A DNA stretch of 42,043 bases, taken from Gnetum montanum (taxonomy: Eukaryota > Streptophyta > Gnetopsida > Gnetales > Gnetaceae). Of the stretch, positions 32,350 through 41,871 are shown piece by piece. The notes below the pieces were generated by a model. It was not told the DNA's origin and searched no databases. It was given only the letters and a program-made list of their open reading frames with translations. The position numbers and the translations under genes are program-made. Location: positions 1 through 42,043 of the forward strand of contig MNCI01036254.1 in NCBI GenBank assembly GCA_015680685.1, written 5' to 3'. Every line of letters begins with the position of its first letter. The first letter of the stretch is position 1.

Positions 32350-33100
32350 AGAAAATAGTTGGTTCTTAGTTAGTGGCCACAGGATGTCTTTTGGGTTGGT
32401 GGTCCCTACTCTTTCTTTTGCACACACTAGTTTTTCATTGTTTTTGTAGACTAGAATGGTGATGGTATTAACATTATGAAGTGTTAGACCATGAGCGCAC
32501 CCTTTACTCTCAATAGTAATGCATGGAATTCATTCCATGTGTATGGCTCCATGCATGTTTTCCTTGGAGATTTCAATGTATATATCCCTCATACTTAGCT
32601 TAGCATTGATTGTGCTAAGCCATACTCTCCCCATGATAATTAGAAATTTTTTATTAGCATCCTTTACATTGATTACCAAAAAGTCTGTTGGATAAGACCA
32701 CCCATTGACAATGGTCACTACATCATTGATCTGTCCCAAAGGAATGGCAACAAACTAATCTGCAAGCTCCAACCTAATTTTGCACTCTTCCAATGGTGGT
32801 AGGTTCCAAGCTTGATATGTTTTGCAAGAGATCAAATTCTCACTAGAACCTAAGTCTAACAAAGCTTTGCATGGTAGATTTCCAATCATTCATACATAAA
32901 TCAAAGGAATTCCTAGATCAATTATCTTCTTAGGGAGTGATCTTACCTTGATCTAATCTATAACAATTTCAATGAGCATGACAATCTATATGTTTGGATT
33001 TGATGATGATGAAAGCTTGTTGGTAGTAAGAGAATTTGTAATAGGGGAAGTTGATCTTGATGAAGCTTCAATTCTACCAACCCTTTCTAAAATTGTCTTA
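32350..33100 (-). pseudogene. aspartic protease domain of the composite element
   Basis: On the minus strand the active-site block reads CKALLDLGSSENLISCKTYQ near 32880-32825, matching the retroelement pattern ALxDLGASVNLMP. The catalytic Asp-Leu-Gly-Ser is intact. It continues as LPPLEECKIRLELAD, a stop (probable Gln), FVAIPLGQINDVVTIVNGW, YPTDFLVINVKDANKKFLII, then GRVWLSTINAKLSM, equivalent to the ILGRPFLATARALID flap/second-half block. It would cleave the Gag polyprotein. The open piece is 32530-32739. The frame is interrupted by the 30766-32185 insertion. Confidence 0.85.
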
Positions 33101-33499
33101 AAGAAAGGATGTTTCTTTGTTTTGCCCTTAGTATTGTTGGTAAGATCCTCCACTTGGTCACTATCCTTGTAGCTCTCTTCTACTACAATTGTGATGGCAA
33201 CTCTCCTTGCATTGTAGGTGGTGGCACTGGTGGCAAGGGATTTGGATTGTGGTTTGAAAAATCAACTACTTGTGAACACAAGTATGTGTCTGAGTTGGTC
33301 CTTGGTGATGTCGGTCAATGGTATTCTAGTAGATAATATTGTGAAGTTTAAACATTTACATTTGCTAGTGAGACTAAACATTGCACGTAGTATCCATAAG
33401 GATCAGGTTGTCGATATGAATACTGTTGGCATTGCAATGGCATGGCCCACAATTGGGGCTATTGCCACTATTGATGGTACTACTCCTATGGCTACAAAA
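33101..33499 (-). pseudogene. gag-protease linker, decayed
   Basis: On the minus strand this joins the Gag tail to the protease. Protein-like pieces such as KGKTKKHPFFKTILERVGRI near 33120 are seen among several stops. Plus-strand open frames here look like shadows because the flanking domains are minus and collinear. Confidence 0.45.
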
Positions 33500-35489
33500 A
33501 GGCTCCACTAGGATAATATATCAGTTGGAGGTTCTATCTATAGTTATCTTAAGGATAAGGTAATCGTTTGGGAATCTTTTTTGAACAAATCTCAAATATG
33601 CCCTCATTTCTTGTAGATGTGTTATAACTAGACAACATCCCTTAGGATGTTTATACTGACACATAGTGCAACCTTTCTCTTCTATGGAGTTGGTGTTTAA
33701 ATACTCAACCACTAATGTAACTCTGCCTATTCATCTAGGTTCTTTCTTCTTCCCTTTATCTTTGCCTTTTTTTAAAGGCTTGCTCAGTTCTTTCCTCTAC
33801 TATCTTTAATGTAGTTGTGAATTTTTCATTAATAGAATCCCACATTTTCTCTACTTTGATTGTAATGTCACTTATAGATTTTTTCATCAATAGAGTCTTT
33901 TTTTGGATGACATAGTCCAAGGTTTCCTCCTCTTGTGTATCACAAACTTGTGCACCTTGCTTTTGGCTATTGTAAGTTCACCCTCCTCTTTTGCCACTTG
34001 ATCAATTAATCATTGAATACTATGGGTGGTCATGTTTAATAATCTTCCTTGGGTGTAAATCCCAAGGGTCTCTTTGGATTTACTTCACAAGCCATCTACA
34101 ATGTGCCTGAGTTATTCCTCTAATGAAAATCCATGGCTTGGACACTTATGTAGCAGTGAATAGTATCTATCCATTTACACTCCAATAGTCTCATAAGTTC
34201 CTTGCTTCCATCCTTGGATTTGTTTTCATAAGTTTGACACTCATGAATAGGTCTAATATTTATCATTAAAGAGTTTGAGCATGGTGCTCCAATGTTTGAT
34301 GGATTCAAGTTCCAATGACTTATACCAATTCTCCACATCCTTCACAAGTGTTCTAGGAAACAACTTTAACTTTTTCCAATCACTCTCTATGTTTTGAAGG
34401 GCATAGGCATTGTGAAAAGATTGAAGGTGATGTTGTGGATCAATGTTGTAGCCACATTCAAATCTTGGCATATTATTCATATTTAGCGATTTGATTTGGC
34501 TATCCCTTACATACCTAGTTGGTCTGTAGATAGCTTCCTGGATGTTTATAATACTTCAAGTTGCCATAATGGGTTTAGCATCACGGTTAGGTTCGTATGC
34601 TCTATTGTAGTAATGATTCCTTCTGTGCTAATAGCTCTCTTGATCCTTTCTTCACTCTCTTCTTCTCCTTCTTTCATGTTTTTCATCTTTTATATTAGAG
34701 TACCTTGAATATCAATCATGATGGCCATGAGTCCTCCTTTCTTTCCTATTAGAGTTCCAATACTATGTCATTTCCTGTCAGAGTCCTCCAATGATCATGA
34801 TGAGGCAGATGAGGTAGCAAGAGAATGATGCTAGCCTGTTCTCCTTTCATGACTCTTGTATGCTTCTTTGTAGGATTTGGCAGGAACTCTTGGCCTAAAG
34901 TCGCACTTATACTAGGATTCAATAGCCTCTCCCTTTGGTATCTCTACTAAACTAGAATGAAGTTGGGCCTTGACAAGTTCCTCAAGTCTAATGATAGGTA
35001 TCTTTTAAGGCTTCTCATGATTTTGGTGGAATTGTCTAAAATGAATGCAACAACATCAAGTTCTTCCAAGTCAGTAGAAGTGTTGACCTACTTCCCTTTG
35101 TTGTGTACATGTTTAATCTCCATGGCAACATCTCTCCTCATTTGCTCCTTTGTGGGTTCATAGGGTTTGGTCATGTGTTGAGTCACATGATACCCTTCCT
35201 AGATTTGGTCCAAATGCATTCCCCTTAAGGCAGTTTGAAGCATGTTAAGTGTTGCACATTCTCAAGGTAGGACTATGTTGCCTTGGATGTCCCTTCACCT
35301 TATTTGATTCTCTTGATGGAAGATGAAAGTGAAGTCTAGATGGTAAGGATCATTGTGAGCATAAGTGATTCTTATGTGCATTGGCATCCCCCATTCTTCT
35401 TCATCAATGATTCCGTCACCGCTTCTTCTTATCTCCTTAGCAAGTGATGATTGATCTTTGCTTGAAGCCATATTATAGTTTTTAGACAT
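33500..35489 (-). pseudogene. gag of the composite element, 5' copy
   Basis: Minus-strand order: a possible N-terminus near 35470 (MASSKDQSSLAKEIRRSGDG, DEEEWGMPMHI); the gag core in the open piece 34253-34480 (DPQHHLQSFHNAYALQNIES, then KKLKLFPRTLVKDVENWYKS and KHWSTMLKLFNDKY), equivalent to the LRLFPFSLKDKAKEWL...ITTWxELxxKF pattern of plant gypsy Gag; then a shift, a helical linker (KMWDSINEKFTTTLKIVEER near 33840); and an intact zinc knuckle CTMCQYKHPKGCC (CX2CX3HX4C) near 33670-33634. Gag forms the particle and binds RNA. Stops and frameshifts make it inactive. Homologous to 24540-25700. Confidence 0.85.
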
Positions 35490-35990
35490 TTATTGTTTAA
35501 GTGTGCTTTTCATATAGTTGTAAGGTTTGACTTTGTGTTTTAGATACAATGAACTTTGATAAATCAATTACTCAACATAACATTGACTTATCTCCAAATG
35601 CTATATCTACCCCTATGGTCCCTTGATTTATCTCTTCTAGGTTTGGAGGAGGTCCTAGGCCTTGAGTTCCTCCTTGTTCTAGGACTTGCTCCATCTCCTC
35701 TAAGATTGTTTGCATCAATTGAACATAGTCTTTGAGTGTAGTAAGGATCTAATGAGCATATGAAACCCTTGCTTGTGGTTGTTCACTCCAATTTTCTTTA
35801 GTATATAGATCCTATCATTTCTCCTACTAGTGTTCTCATCATGTGATGCATTCTTGGTCCTATGTGAAGAGGACATGGTTTTATTTGATGATGTGTGTAA
35901 CTTGAAATATTAATATTTTCTAAAAGATAAATCATTAATTCTTTTATAGTGATCATATATAATATAACTAATCTAGATAACTAGCATCTT
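35490..35990 (-). other. leader between primer-binding site and gag
   Basis: About 500 bp with no supported coding frame lies between the minus-strand primer-binding site and the first protein-like gag sequence. In retroelements this leader carries packaging signals; none can be identified here. Confidence 0.4.
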
Positions 35991-36008
35991 CCCTCGACAA
36001 TAGTGCCA
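35991..36008 (-). other. primer-binding site, tRNA-Asp type
   Basis: On the minus strand TGGCACTATTGTCGAGGG begins one base after the LTR end. It matches 14 of 18 positions of TGGCGCCGTTGCCGGGGA, the complement of the plant tRNA-Asp 3' end used by many Athila/Tat elements; all four mismatches are transitions. This fixes the element's orientation and marks 36010-37678 as the 5' LTR. Confidence 0.75.
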
Positions 36009-36009
36009 A

Positions 36010-37678
36010 TGATGAGCAACAAGTATCCCTACACGCAACCATACGAATTACAAGTGTTCAAGTGTAATCCAATCGAATTTTGTGGATGTAAACGAGTGTG
36101 GCGTCTAGATTGTTAAGCATTGATCGCAGGATGTTGTCTTTCCACTTGGACTAGTGGTAGCTTTGTCATGTATGGTGATAAATTGAGTTTTTTTGTTGGC
36201 AACAATATCGAAGCCATGATATTGGATCCCTGATATTGGGGCACAAGTTATGATGTCACATATCTGATATCATGGATGTATGCAGGCCTATAAATATAAC
36301 ACTTAGGCACATAGTCCACATACAGTTTTCATTCCAACTTAGCAAAATTCTATCAGTTTGATTTCATGATTTTAGCACTTAGCACTTAGGAGTGCATCCC
36401 TGTAGTGTGATGTTAAGTGATTGAATAGAGTTTTTATTCGAGTAGAATGTACTTGGACATGTTTCATGACTAGAAATAAAGATCAAGATTACTTTGCATC
36501 ATTGCAGCATCACTTAGTTTTTACTATTTACACTTAGAATAATTTTCCATCTTTGACTTAGTATAACATTTACTATTTACTTTTACATGAACTTTACTCT
36601 TACTATTGTTAAGTGGAATGGATACAACTAATTCCAAGTGTTAAGTGTGATCCTTTGGTAATGCAGTAGTATTATCACTTAGTTTGCCCAGTAGCAGAAT
36701 ACTTGGTAATCCCAGTAATGATTGCATGAGTCCAAGATGTGTATAGAGAATCAGAAACAGATGTCCATTGCCTAGGCTAGATTAGATTCATTTACTGTTA
36801 CTTAGATTTAGAAACCACTTTACATTTACCTTATGTTTACTAGGAGTAATATGGTCATACAACTTCAATACAGCATACACCTCATTGTGAGTTAAACCAT
36901 ATGCAGTGATTCTACTAGCTCACATGGGAAAACAACGATCGCAAAATTTAATCACTTACTAGCATAATCACATTATCTTGTTTACGAAATTCGACCAGGC
37001 TNTAGTTCAACACCCAACCATACAAGATATGAGTGTTCACATGNCCTCCACCGCTCATCATATGGTTTAGTCCAAAGTGAGGCATATGATGGTTGATGTT
37101 GTTGTTGCCTTAAAATAATCTTAATAATAATAGAGAAATTAATTATTTAATCTAATTAACAACAACAAAAATAAAGTCTAAACTAGCCTAAGGACAACGA
37201 GTGTCTATTCCTAGCTTGTCGTACTAAAATTACCAAGCATTACACTACTGGGCAAGCCAAGCAATAACGTTGCTAAGATTACCAAGAGAACATGTGTTTA
37301 TGCTCAAAATTGGTCACGCTCATTCCACCAATTGATTAACGCCCATAGAAATGTAACTAAGTACATGAAATGTAAGTTGCATTGAAAATAAATCTGTTCT
37401 ATTTTGGGTGTTGAAGGAGTTTCAAGAATCTCATCTTTATTGCCATCACACCAAGGTGTCAAGGCACATTGATACTTGAATAATGATCCATACAATCCTT
37501 AAAGTCATACTGTGGGCACTTAGAAAATATTATAACTCTAACGAAATAAAACTGCAAGAACCTAACTATTCTATTAACTTAGCAATGCCGTAAATGCGAT
37601 GGGTATAAGCACTTATATAGGCAAAGACACGCTATGTCAACACATGCCCATTGACCCAACCCACTTTGCCATTCATTA
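36010..37678 (-). repeat. 5' LTR of the composite element, split by a solo LTR
   Basis: Homologous to 17751-18606 in two pieces, 36010-36175 and 37061-37678, separated by an insertion. The plus-strand left end is TGATGAGCAAC; the right end ATTCATTA (partner GATTCATCA) has lost its CA by one transition. The remaining 784 bp compare with 856 bp for the other LTR. The minus-strand TATA box is GCCTATATAAGTG at 37609-37621. Confidence 0.8.
36176..37060 (+). mobile_element. 885-bp solo LTR inserted in the 5' LTR
   Basis: It starts TGATAAATTGAG and ends CCGCTCATCA, giving TG...CA termini. It is flanked on both sides by TATGG (36171-36175 and 37061-37065). The undisrupted LTR copy near 17920 shows the empty site (CATGTATGGTTTAG). 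A TATA box, CCTATAAATATAAC, lies at 36288-36300, which orients it plus. Only one LTR is present and no internal region, so it is a recombination remnant. CACTTAG is repeated at least six times between 36299 and 36680. Ambiguous bases occur at 37002 and 37044. Confidence 0.88.
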
Positions 37679-37683
37679 GTAGT

Positions 37684-38417
37684 AATCTTTTAAACTTTTG
37701 TTTACCTTTTGACTTTAAAATGATCCTTGACACCTTCGACCACTTTGCATTTACCCCTCAAACTTCATTCCATAATACATGAAGCTACGCTTTGTTTACA
37801 TATTCTCTCCAAAATCTATGCATTCTTAGACTTTTGTATTGTGCATTGAATTGGGACATCACCTGAGGTCTTCAACTCTAATGCTACAATAGGTCTTGCA
37901 ATAGATTTTGAAAGAATGCCATATGATTAAGGCTTTAGATGTTTCACAATAGATTTTGAAGGAATGCCATATGATCAAGGCTTTGAACATTTAAATCATT
38001 AAGCATCTTTAGCCAATAAAAACTAACTTTCTTTTAGCTTCTAATCTTTTCTAACCCACCTGTCAACAAAAATATGTCCACAAGGAGGTTGGTGCTACAA
38101 GAATGCGAGAAAGTAAAAAGGATACGAAGCATTGTTTTCTTCGTGTCATGTTAAATAAGTGTTGAGAATTGATGGCAAATAAATGTCAAGAACCTGAAGC
38201 AACACCCGTTTGGCATCGCATACTCAATAGCAAATAAATGACCTCAAAATTGAAAAATTAAAAACATGCGAATACAACCACACAGTGCTCGTAACTCGGA
38301 AAACATTCAAGCATAATGCGACGTCAACATTTTCATTTTAAATGTGTTTGTTTTTATCTTTCATCCATTTAGTCGAACGGTTGCCAGACAGCGATGTCGC
38401 ACAACTACAGAAGCTGT
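37684..38417. other. intergenic DNA downstream of the mTERF gene
   Basis: No gene seen. Two 48-bp tandem units (about 37899-37946 and 37947-37994), sharing CAATAGATTTTGAA and GAATGCCATATGAT, are present. No canonical AATAAA signal was seen within about 150 bp past the mTERF stop. Confidence 0.5.
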
Positions 38418-39572
38418 CTATTGTGTCTGCTGCTGAGCCCGTTGCAGAATCTCCGACAATTTTTCGGCATCGGGATGGCTTTTCACATATCGGTTCCTGA
38501 ATACATGTTCACCAACCATAAAGAAGGTCGACAGACGTGGAAGTTTAACCAAAGACTCAGTTGCAGACAGACGCCTGAATATCTCCAGCCGGGGTTTGAT
38601 CCTCCTGTTTACGCTCAACCCCAACAACACGGGGTTCTTTGCAACGTCTTTCAGAGAAACGCCAACAGAATGAACAAGAAAATCCATTTTTCGCCGTAAA
38701 GTTTCCGGACACGACGCCAAAAGATGCGGCTGCGTTCTGGTTATGTGCCTGATCTCTTCGTCGCCAAGTCCTGAGGCAGCCAACGCTTTCTCCGTTTTTC
38801 GAAAACTATCGCTGCCTCTGGCCATGCGGCCTAGACCCCGAGCAAACGCTGCAGAAGTCACGCAAACGCCAGCCTTCTTCAAGTAATCTATTGCAAAGCG
38901 TAATCGCTCGGAGCATACGCCTAACACGTGAGGGTAACGGAAAACAAACAAGAAAATGGCATCATTCTGCATGCCTAAATTTTTCAGCAGAGTATGATGT
39001 CTTTCTACCTTTTTTGGCGGGAACGCCAGCGCCCCCGGATACTTAATCAACAACTTCCGGAGTTGCGGAGTTCCTCCGCACACAGCCTCGAGACAAGTTA
39101 TGCGAGCGGTGATGTCCTTTATGCTCAATACCCTAAGACCTTTGGAGATGACCTCTGGAAATGCATCTGATGCAAACCCTAGCGATTTCAGAAGCTGAAG
39201 CCTGGGCCTCAGAGTTTGCTCTGCTCTAAGGCCAAGGATCGCGGGATTGCGGAGAAGATAATGCCTCAGCTGAGCATCCGAGAGGCCGTAGCTTCGAAAG
39301 AGGTCAATTGCCTCTTCAGCCCTCCGTGTGGACTTTGCCTTAAACAGCCGAGGATTTCGTCTCTGTAGCACAGACATTTCATCCGCAGAGAAGTTCGCCT
39401 TGTATTGCAAAAACTGAAACATCAGATCTGGGCTCGTGATCTGTCGCCGAGAAACGGCAGCGGAGAACGCTGCCAAGATACGATATCGCCATTGATGAAC
39501 GGATTTGTTTATGGAAGATGAAGCGGTGGAGGTAGAAAAAATGAGCAGCGATGAAAACTTCTGTAGATTCAT
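38418..39572 (-). CDS. mTERF-family protein, probably organellar
   Basis: An intact single-exon gene of 384 codons and the only convincing functional protein gene here. Plant mTERF proteins are nucleic-acid-binding proteins of mitochondria and plastids that act in organelle transcription termination, RNA processing or intron splicing; the target of this one cannot be read from sequence. It has a Ser/Arg-rich, acid-poor N-terminus (residues 1-45), like a transit peptide. Next come about seven helical repeats with the family's hydrophobic-x-x-x-P signature: QRRNPRLF (about 69), LLRNPAILGL (about 105), IKYPGALAF (about 173), FRYPHVLGV (about 209), TRTQPHLL (about 279), AKNPVLLGL (about 310). The C-terminus has the plant-typical VKSHPDAEKLSEIL. 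The start at 39572 is the first Met in frame and gives the presequence. It is GC- and CpG-rich compared with the flanks and has no stops, so it is under selection or recently active. mTERF subgroup not assigned. Confidence 0.93.
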   Translation of the reverse strand: MNLQKFSSLLIFSTSTASSSINKSVHQWRYRILAAFSAAVSRRQITSPDLMFQFLQYKANFSADEMSVLQRRNPRLFKAKSTRRAEEAIDLFRSYGLSDAQLRHYLLRNPAILGLRAEQTLRPRLQLLKSLGFASDAFPEVISKGLRVLSIKDITARITCLEAVCGGTPQLRKLLIKYPGALAFPPKKVERHHTLLKNLGMQNDAIFLFVFRYPHVLGVCSERLRFAIDYLKKAGVCVTSAAFARGLGRMARGSDSFRKTEKALAASGLGDEEIRHITRTQPHLLASCPETLRRKMDFLVHSVGVSLKDVAKNPVLLGLSVNRRIKPRLEIFRRLSATESLVKLPRLSTFFMVGEHVFRNRYVKSHPDAEKLSEILQRAQQQTQ

Positions 39573-39722
39573 GGCGGATTCTGTAGAAAATTATCAGATT
39601 GGTAGCCCTTGTCAATTAGGGTTTGTTGTTGCTTCGTTAAGTTTCCAAAAGAGAAGCTGATTATAAGTTTCCAGAGTGAAAGACAAGGCGGAGAAATTGC
39701 ATGGCGAAATTGAAACTTAATT
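39573..39722 (-). promoter_or_regulatory. 5' flank of the mTERF gene
   Basis: A 150-bp gap between the mTERF start codon and the tRNA-like sequence. No clear TATA box was seen on the minus strand. Short open frames overlapping the start are in other frames and not supported. Confidence 0.3.
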
Positions 39723-39793
39723 TGCAATAGCCGGGAGTCGAACCCGCGTCTGTTTGGTAGACAGCAACTATTCCACCACTAGATCACTGGTGC
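39723..39793 (-). tRNA. degenerate tRNA-Gly-like gene, probable pseudogene
   Basis: The 71-nt minus-strand sequence begins GCACCAGTGATCTAGTGGTG and has the same length as plant tRNA-Gly(GCC), which it matches through the acceptor 5' strand, D arm (A box) and T arm (GGGTTCGACTCCCGGC, a good B box). Damage: acceptor pairs 4-69 and 5-68 are mismatched (3' strand CTATTGC), the first T-stem pair is lost and the anticodon arm is rearranged. The best fold there is a CTGT/ACAG stem with a CTACCAA loop, reading anticodon ACC. No T-run follows within a few bases. Intact A and B boxes mean it could still recruit RNA polymerase III. Confidence 0.7.
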
Positions 39794-40259
39794 AAATACT
39801 TGCAAATAAGAATGATAAAATTTACTAAAATAAACTAATCTATCAAAACACCTGCTACCTTCTTCTTTTTTTTTCGGTTTTGTTTTCTTTTTCTTTTGAA
39901 AAGGTCTTCCCTTTAAAACACTGCTTCCGGGCTGTAAAGGCAGGTCGTGTGCGTGTCTAGCATGTTATATCCAGTTCTCGCCTTCCCACAATTAAATTTG
40001 GTAATATCTACTTTTCAATTTAATCTTTAGAACATCTTTATCCTTGCTTAACATATCTAAGATATCATTTATCCTTAAAATCGAAAATCACATAATAATT
40101 CTATTTACTACTGTAAAATCAACCTACATTTTCTGTTCATCAATTATTTCTTGGATATTAAAATAGTTAGTATAAGCTTACTATTATAGAGTTCCTTAAA
40201 TTTAATTGTGTATCTAGGCATCATTCTATAAGTTCTTTGGTTATGGATGGTAAATCCTA
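39794..40259. other. AT-rich intergenic DNA
   Basis: Nothing recognisable apart from a T-rich pyrimidine run near 39862-39896. Confidence 0.5.
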
Positions 40260-40269
40260 ACACAAAATG

Positions 40270-40940
40270 TATTTGGTGGCAAACAATTGAAACATAGGTA
40301 CACCCAAAGACTTGTACCACTAGGCTAACACCTCATTGTTATGGCACAAAATGTATTTGATGTTGAATGTTCTTGTACAACCAAAGACGTTCCTTTTTTT
40401 TAACAATTAGATGTTAGCCTAAAGGTAAGGATCTTGACCTAGTAAACCTAGGTCATAGGTTTGATTCTACTACGTAGCACTAAGTTATAAACTTACATAA
40501 ATCTTGGGATGCACCTATGTCTCACTTATTTTAGGTTCCAACACCCCACAAAGCCATTCCTTTTTTAAAAGAAATTTTACTTAGACATATTTAGAAATTC
40601 ATTTGCGAAATCCTAAATAAATGGATGGATGGGTATCTTCCTATGTTTACCTTTAAATGAAAATACTATGATTATAATTGCATAACCATATTATACAGTT
40701 GAGTTCAAACTCATTTACTAATTTAGGGCTATTTTGAAAATTTTGAATAACCTTTAAGTTAACATCTCATTGTTAAAAAAAAAAGGAATGCCTTTGACCA
40801 TACAAGGACATTCAACATCAAATACATTTTGTGCCATAATAATGAGTTGTTAGCCAAGTGGTATGTGTCCTTAGGTGTACCTATGTTTCACTTATTTCTA
40901 GTTCCAACATCCCCCAATGGCATTCCTTTTTTTGAAAAAA
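40270..40940. repeat. foldback / inverted SINE-like repeat
   Basis: About 150 bp on the left (40285-40430) is the reverse complement, with modest divergence, of 40750-40890 on the right. Shared blocks include GCACAAAATGTATTTGATGT (40344) against its complement near 40818, ACATAGGTACACC, and an A-run next to GGAAYGYCTTTG. Within each arm two outward-facing copies of AACAATGAGATGTTAGCC occur. A direct repeat also links 40510-40585 and 40874-40945 (CACCTATGTCTCACTTATTT). The layout fits clustered, oppositely oriented SINEs or a foldback element. Confidence 0.7.
40402..40585 (+). repeat. tRNA-derived SINE-like copy with A and B boxes
   Basis: GTTAGCCTAAAGGTAAGG (40413-40430) fits the RNA polymerase III A box TRGCNNARYGG, and AGGTTTGATTCTA (40457-40469) fits the B box GGTTCGANTCC, at tRNA-like spacing. 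A tRNA-unrelated part follows and ends near a short T-run/A-run at 40559-40574. The relatives at 40845-40940 (plus) and 40270-40345 (minus) share the A box and 3' part but lack the B box. Confidence 0.5.
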
Positions 40941-40945
40941 TTTTA

Positions 40946-41689
40946 CATTCTTGCAATTTATTGGGATGATTATTTGATAACCATTGCACTCAATAATAAG
41001 GTTGATGCCATGTAGTGTGTGCAAAACCATGTATACACGATAACTACTAAATCAAAAGACATCTAGTGGCTATATAATGAAAGGACCAAACTGTCTAAAA
41101 CATGCATGGAAACATCCAACCTACTTATCAATTCTTATCATAAGAAAATGAACCAAACTAAAAACTTACAAAAGGACATCCTATGCTTTGACTAGGCACT
41201 AAAAGAAAGTGTTGAATAAAGAGATCTAAAAATTAAAATTAAAAATCAAAAGAAAAAAATTATCTAGACACTCTAACATGGAAACATCTTTTAGTCTAGT
41301 AAGGCATTATTATCATCAATGTTAAATGGACTAATAAGTGAAAATATAGATCATGAAAGATGATGATGAAACTTGAGTCAATTAGCAGTGTTGACAAGTA
41401 TGTGTTGATGTGGCCTTTTCAATGTTTATGCACCAACACATCTTATGATACATTAATGCATAGCCAAACTCTTGCAATTTATAGCACATTTTGGTTAGTA
41501 GCATAACCAAACTCTTGTAGTTTCATTCTGTGAAAGATACAATTTTTTTCCTTTAAGTGCCCATAGCATGAATTGAACTAATTGTATAGAATTTCATTTG
41601 AGTGCACTGTATACCTAGATACATATGCATGGTAACAATTATTGTACCCACTTTGGCTTCTTTTTGCATAAGTGAGAGTTTTAGGTACA
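40946..41689. other. AT-rich intergenic DNA
   Basis: No gene, RNA or repeat recognised; no frame is protein-like. Confidence 0.5.
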
Positions 41690-41871
41690 TTCTATGGCTT
41701 CTTAACTCAAAGCCATTTTCAGCAATCTAGATTAGAAGTATTGCATCATCTGCAATGTGGTTTCTAGATCTTCATCTTTAGCTTTTGTCATAAGTGACAT
41801 CTCACATCATCTATAGCATCATTTTTGGTTCTTCATCTATAGTTTTTAGTTTCGACATCTAGCATTAGCAC
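41690..41871. repeat. old interspersed repeat shared with 16110-16500
   Basis: The segment AAAGCCATTTTCAGCAATCTAG, read in two parts, and CACATCATCTATAGCATCAT match AAAGTCATTTTTAACAGTCTAG and CACGTCATCTATAGCATCGT near 16120-16170. It is cut at 41872 by the LTR, showing the LTR is younger than this repeat. Confidence 0.55.

Larger units (their letters stand above)
17751..37678 (-). mobile_element. composite gypsy-type retroelement with internally duplicated gag/accessory unit, RT-less
   Basis: Read on the minus strand the order is: 5' LTR (37678-36010), primer binding site, gag (35489-33500), protease (33100-32350 and 30765-30481), untranslated region, accessory ORF (28390-25770), second gag (25700-24540), unrelated plus-strand insert (24530-23786), second untranslated region, second accessory ORF (21810-18830), polypurine tract, 3' LTR (18606-17751). 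No RT, RNase H or integrase was found between the LTRs. The gag zinc knuckle, Asp-type primer site and 3' accessory ORF suggest the Athila/Tat side of gypsy. It probably needed proteins from an autonomous relative. About 2.3 kb of the length is later insertions (30766-32185 and 36176-37060). Confidence 0.7.

Noticed and set aside
33218-33511. 97-codon plus-strand frame
   Set aside because: Lies opposite the minus-strand gag tail and linker, which is collinear with gag and protease; no protein-like features of its own.
38394-38699. 101-codon plus-strand frame opposite the mTERF gene
   Set aside because: Shadow of the minus-strand mTERF coding sequence.
39379-39615. 78-codon minus-strand frame overlapping the mTERF start
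   Set aside because: Different frame over the mTERF N-terminus; no family features.
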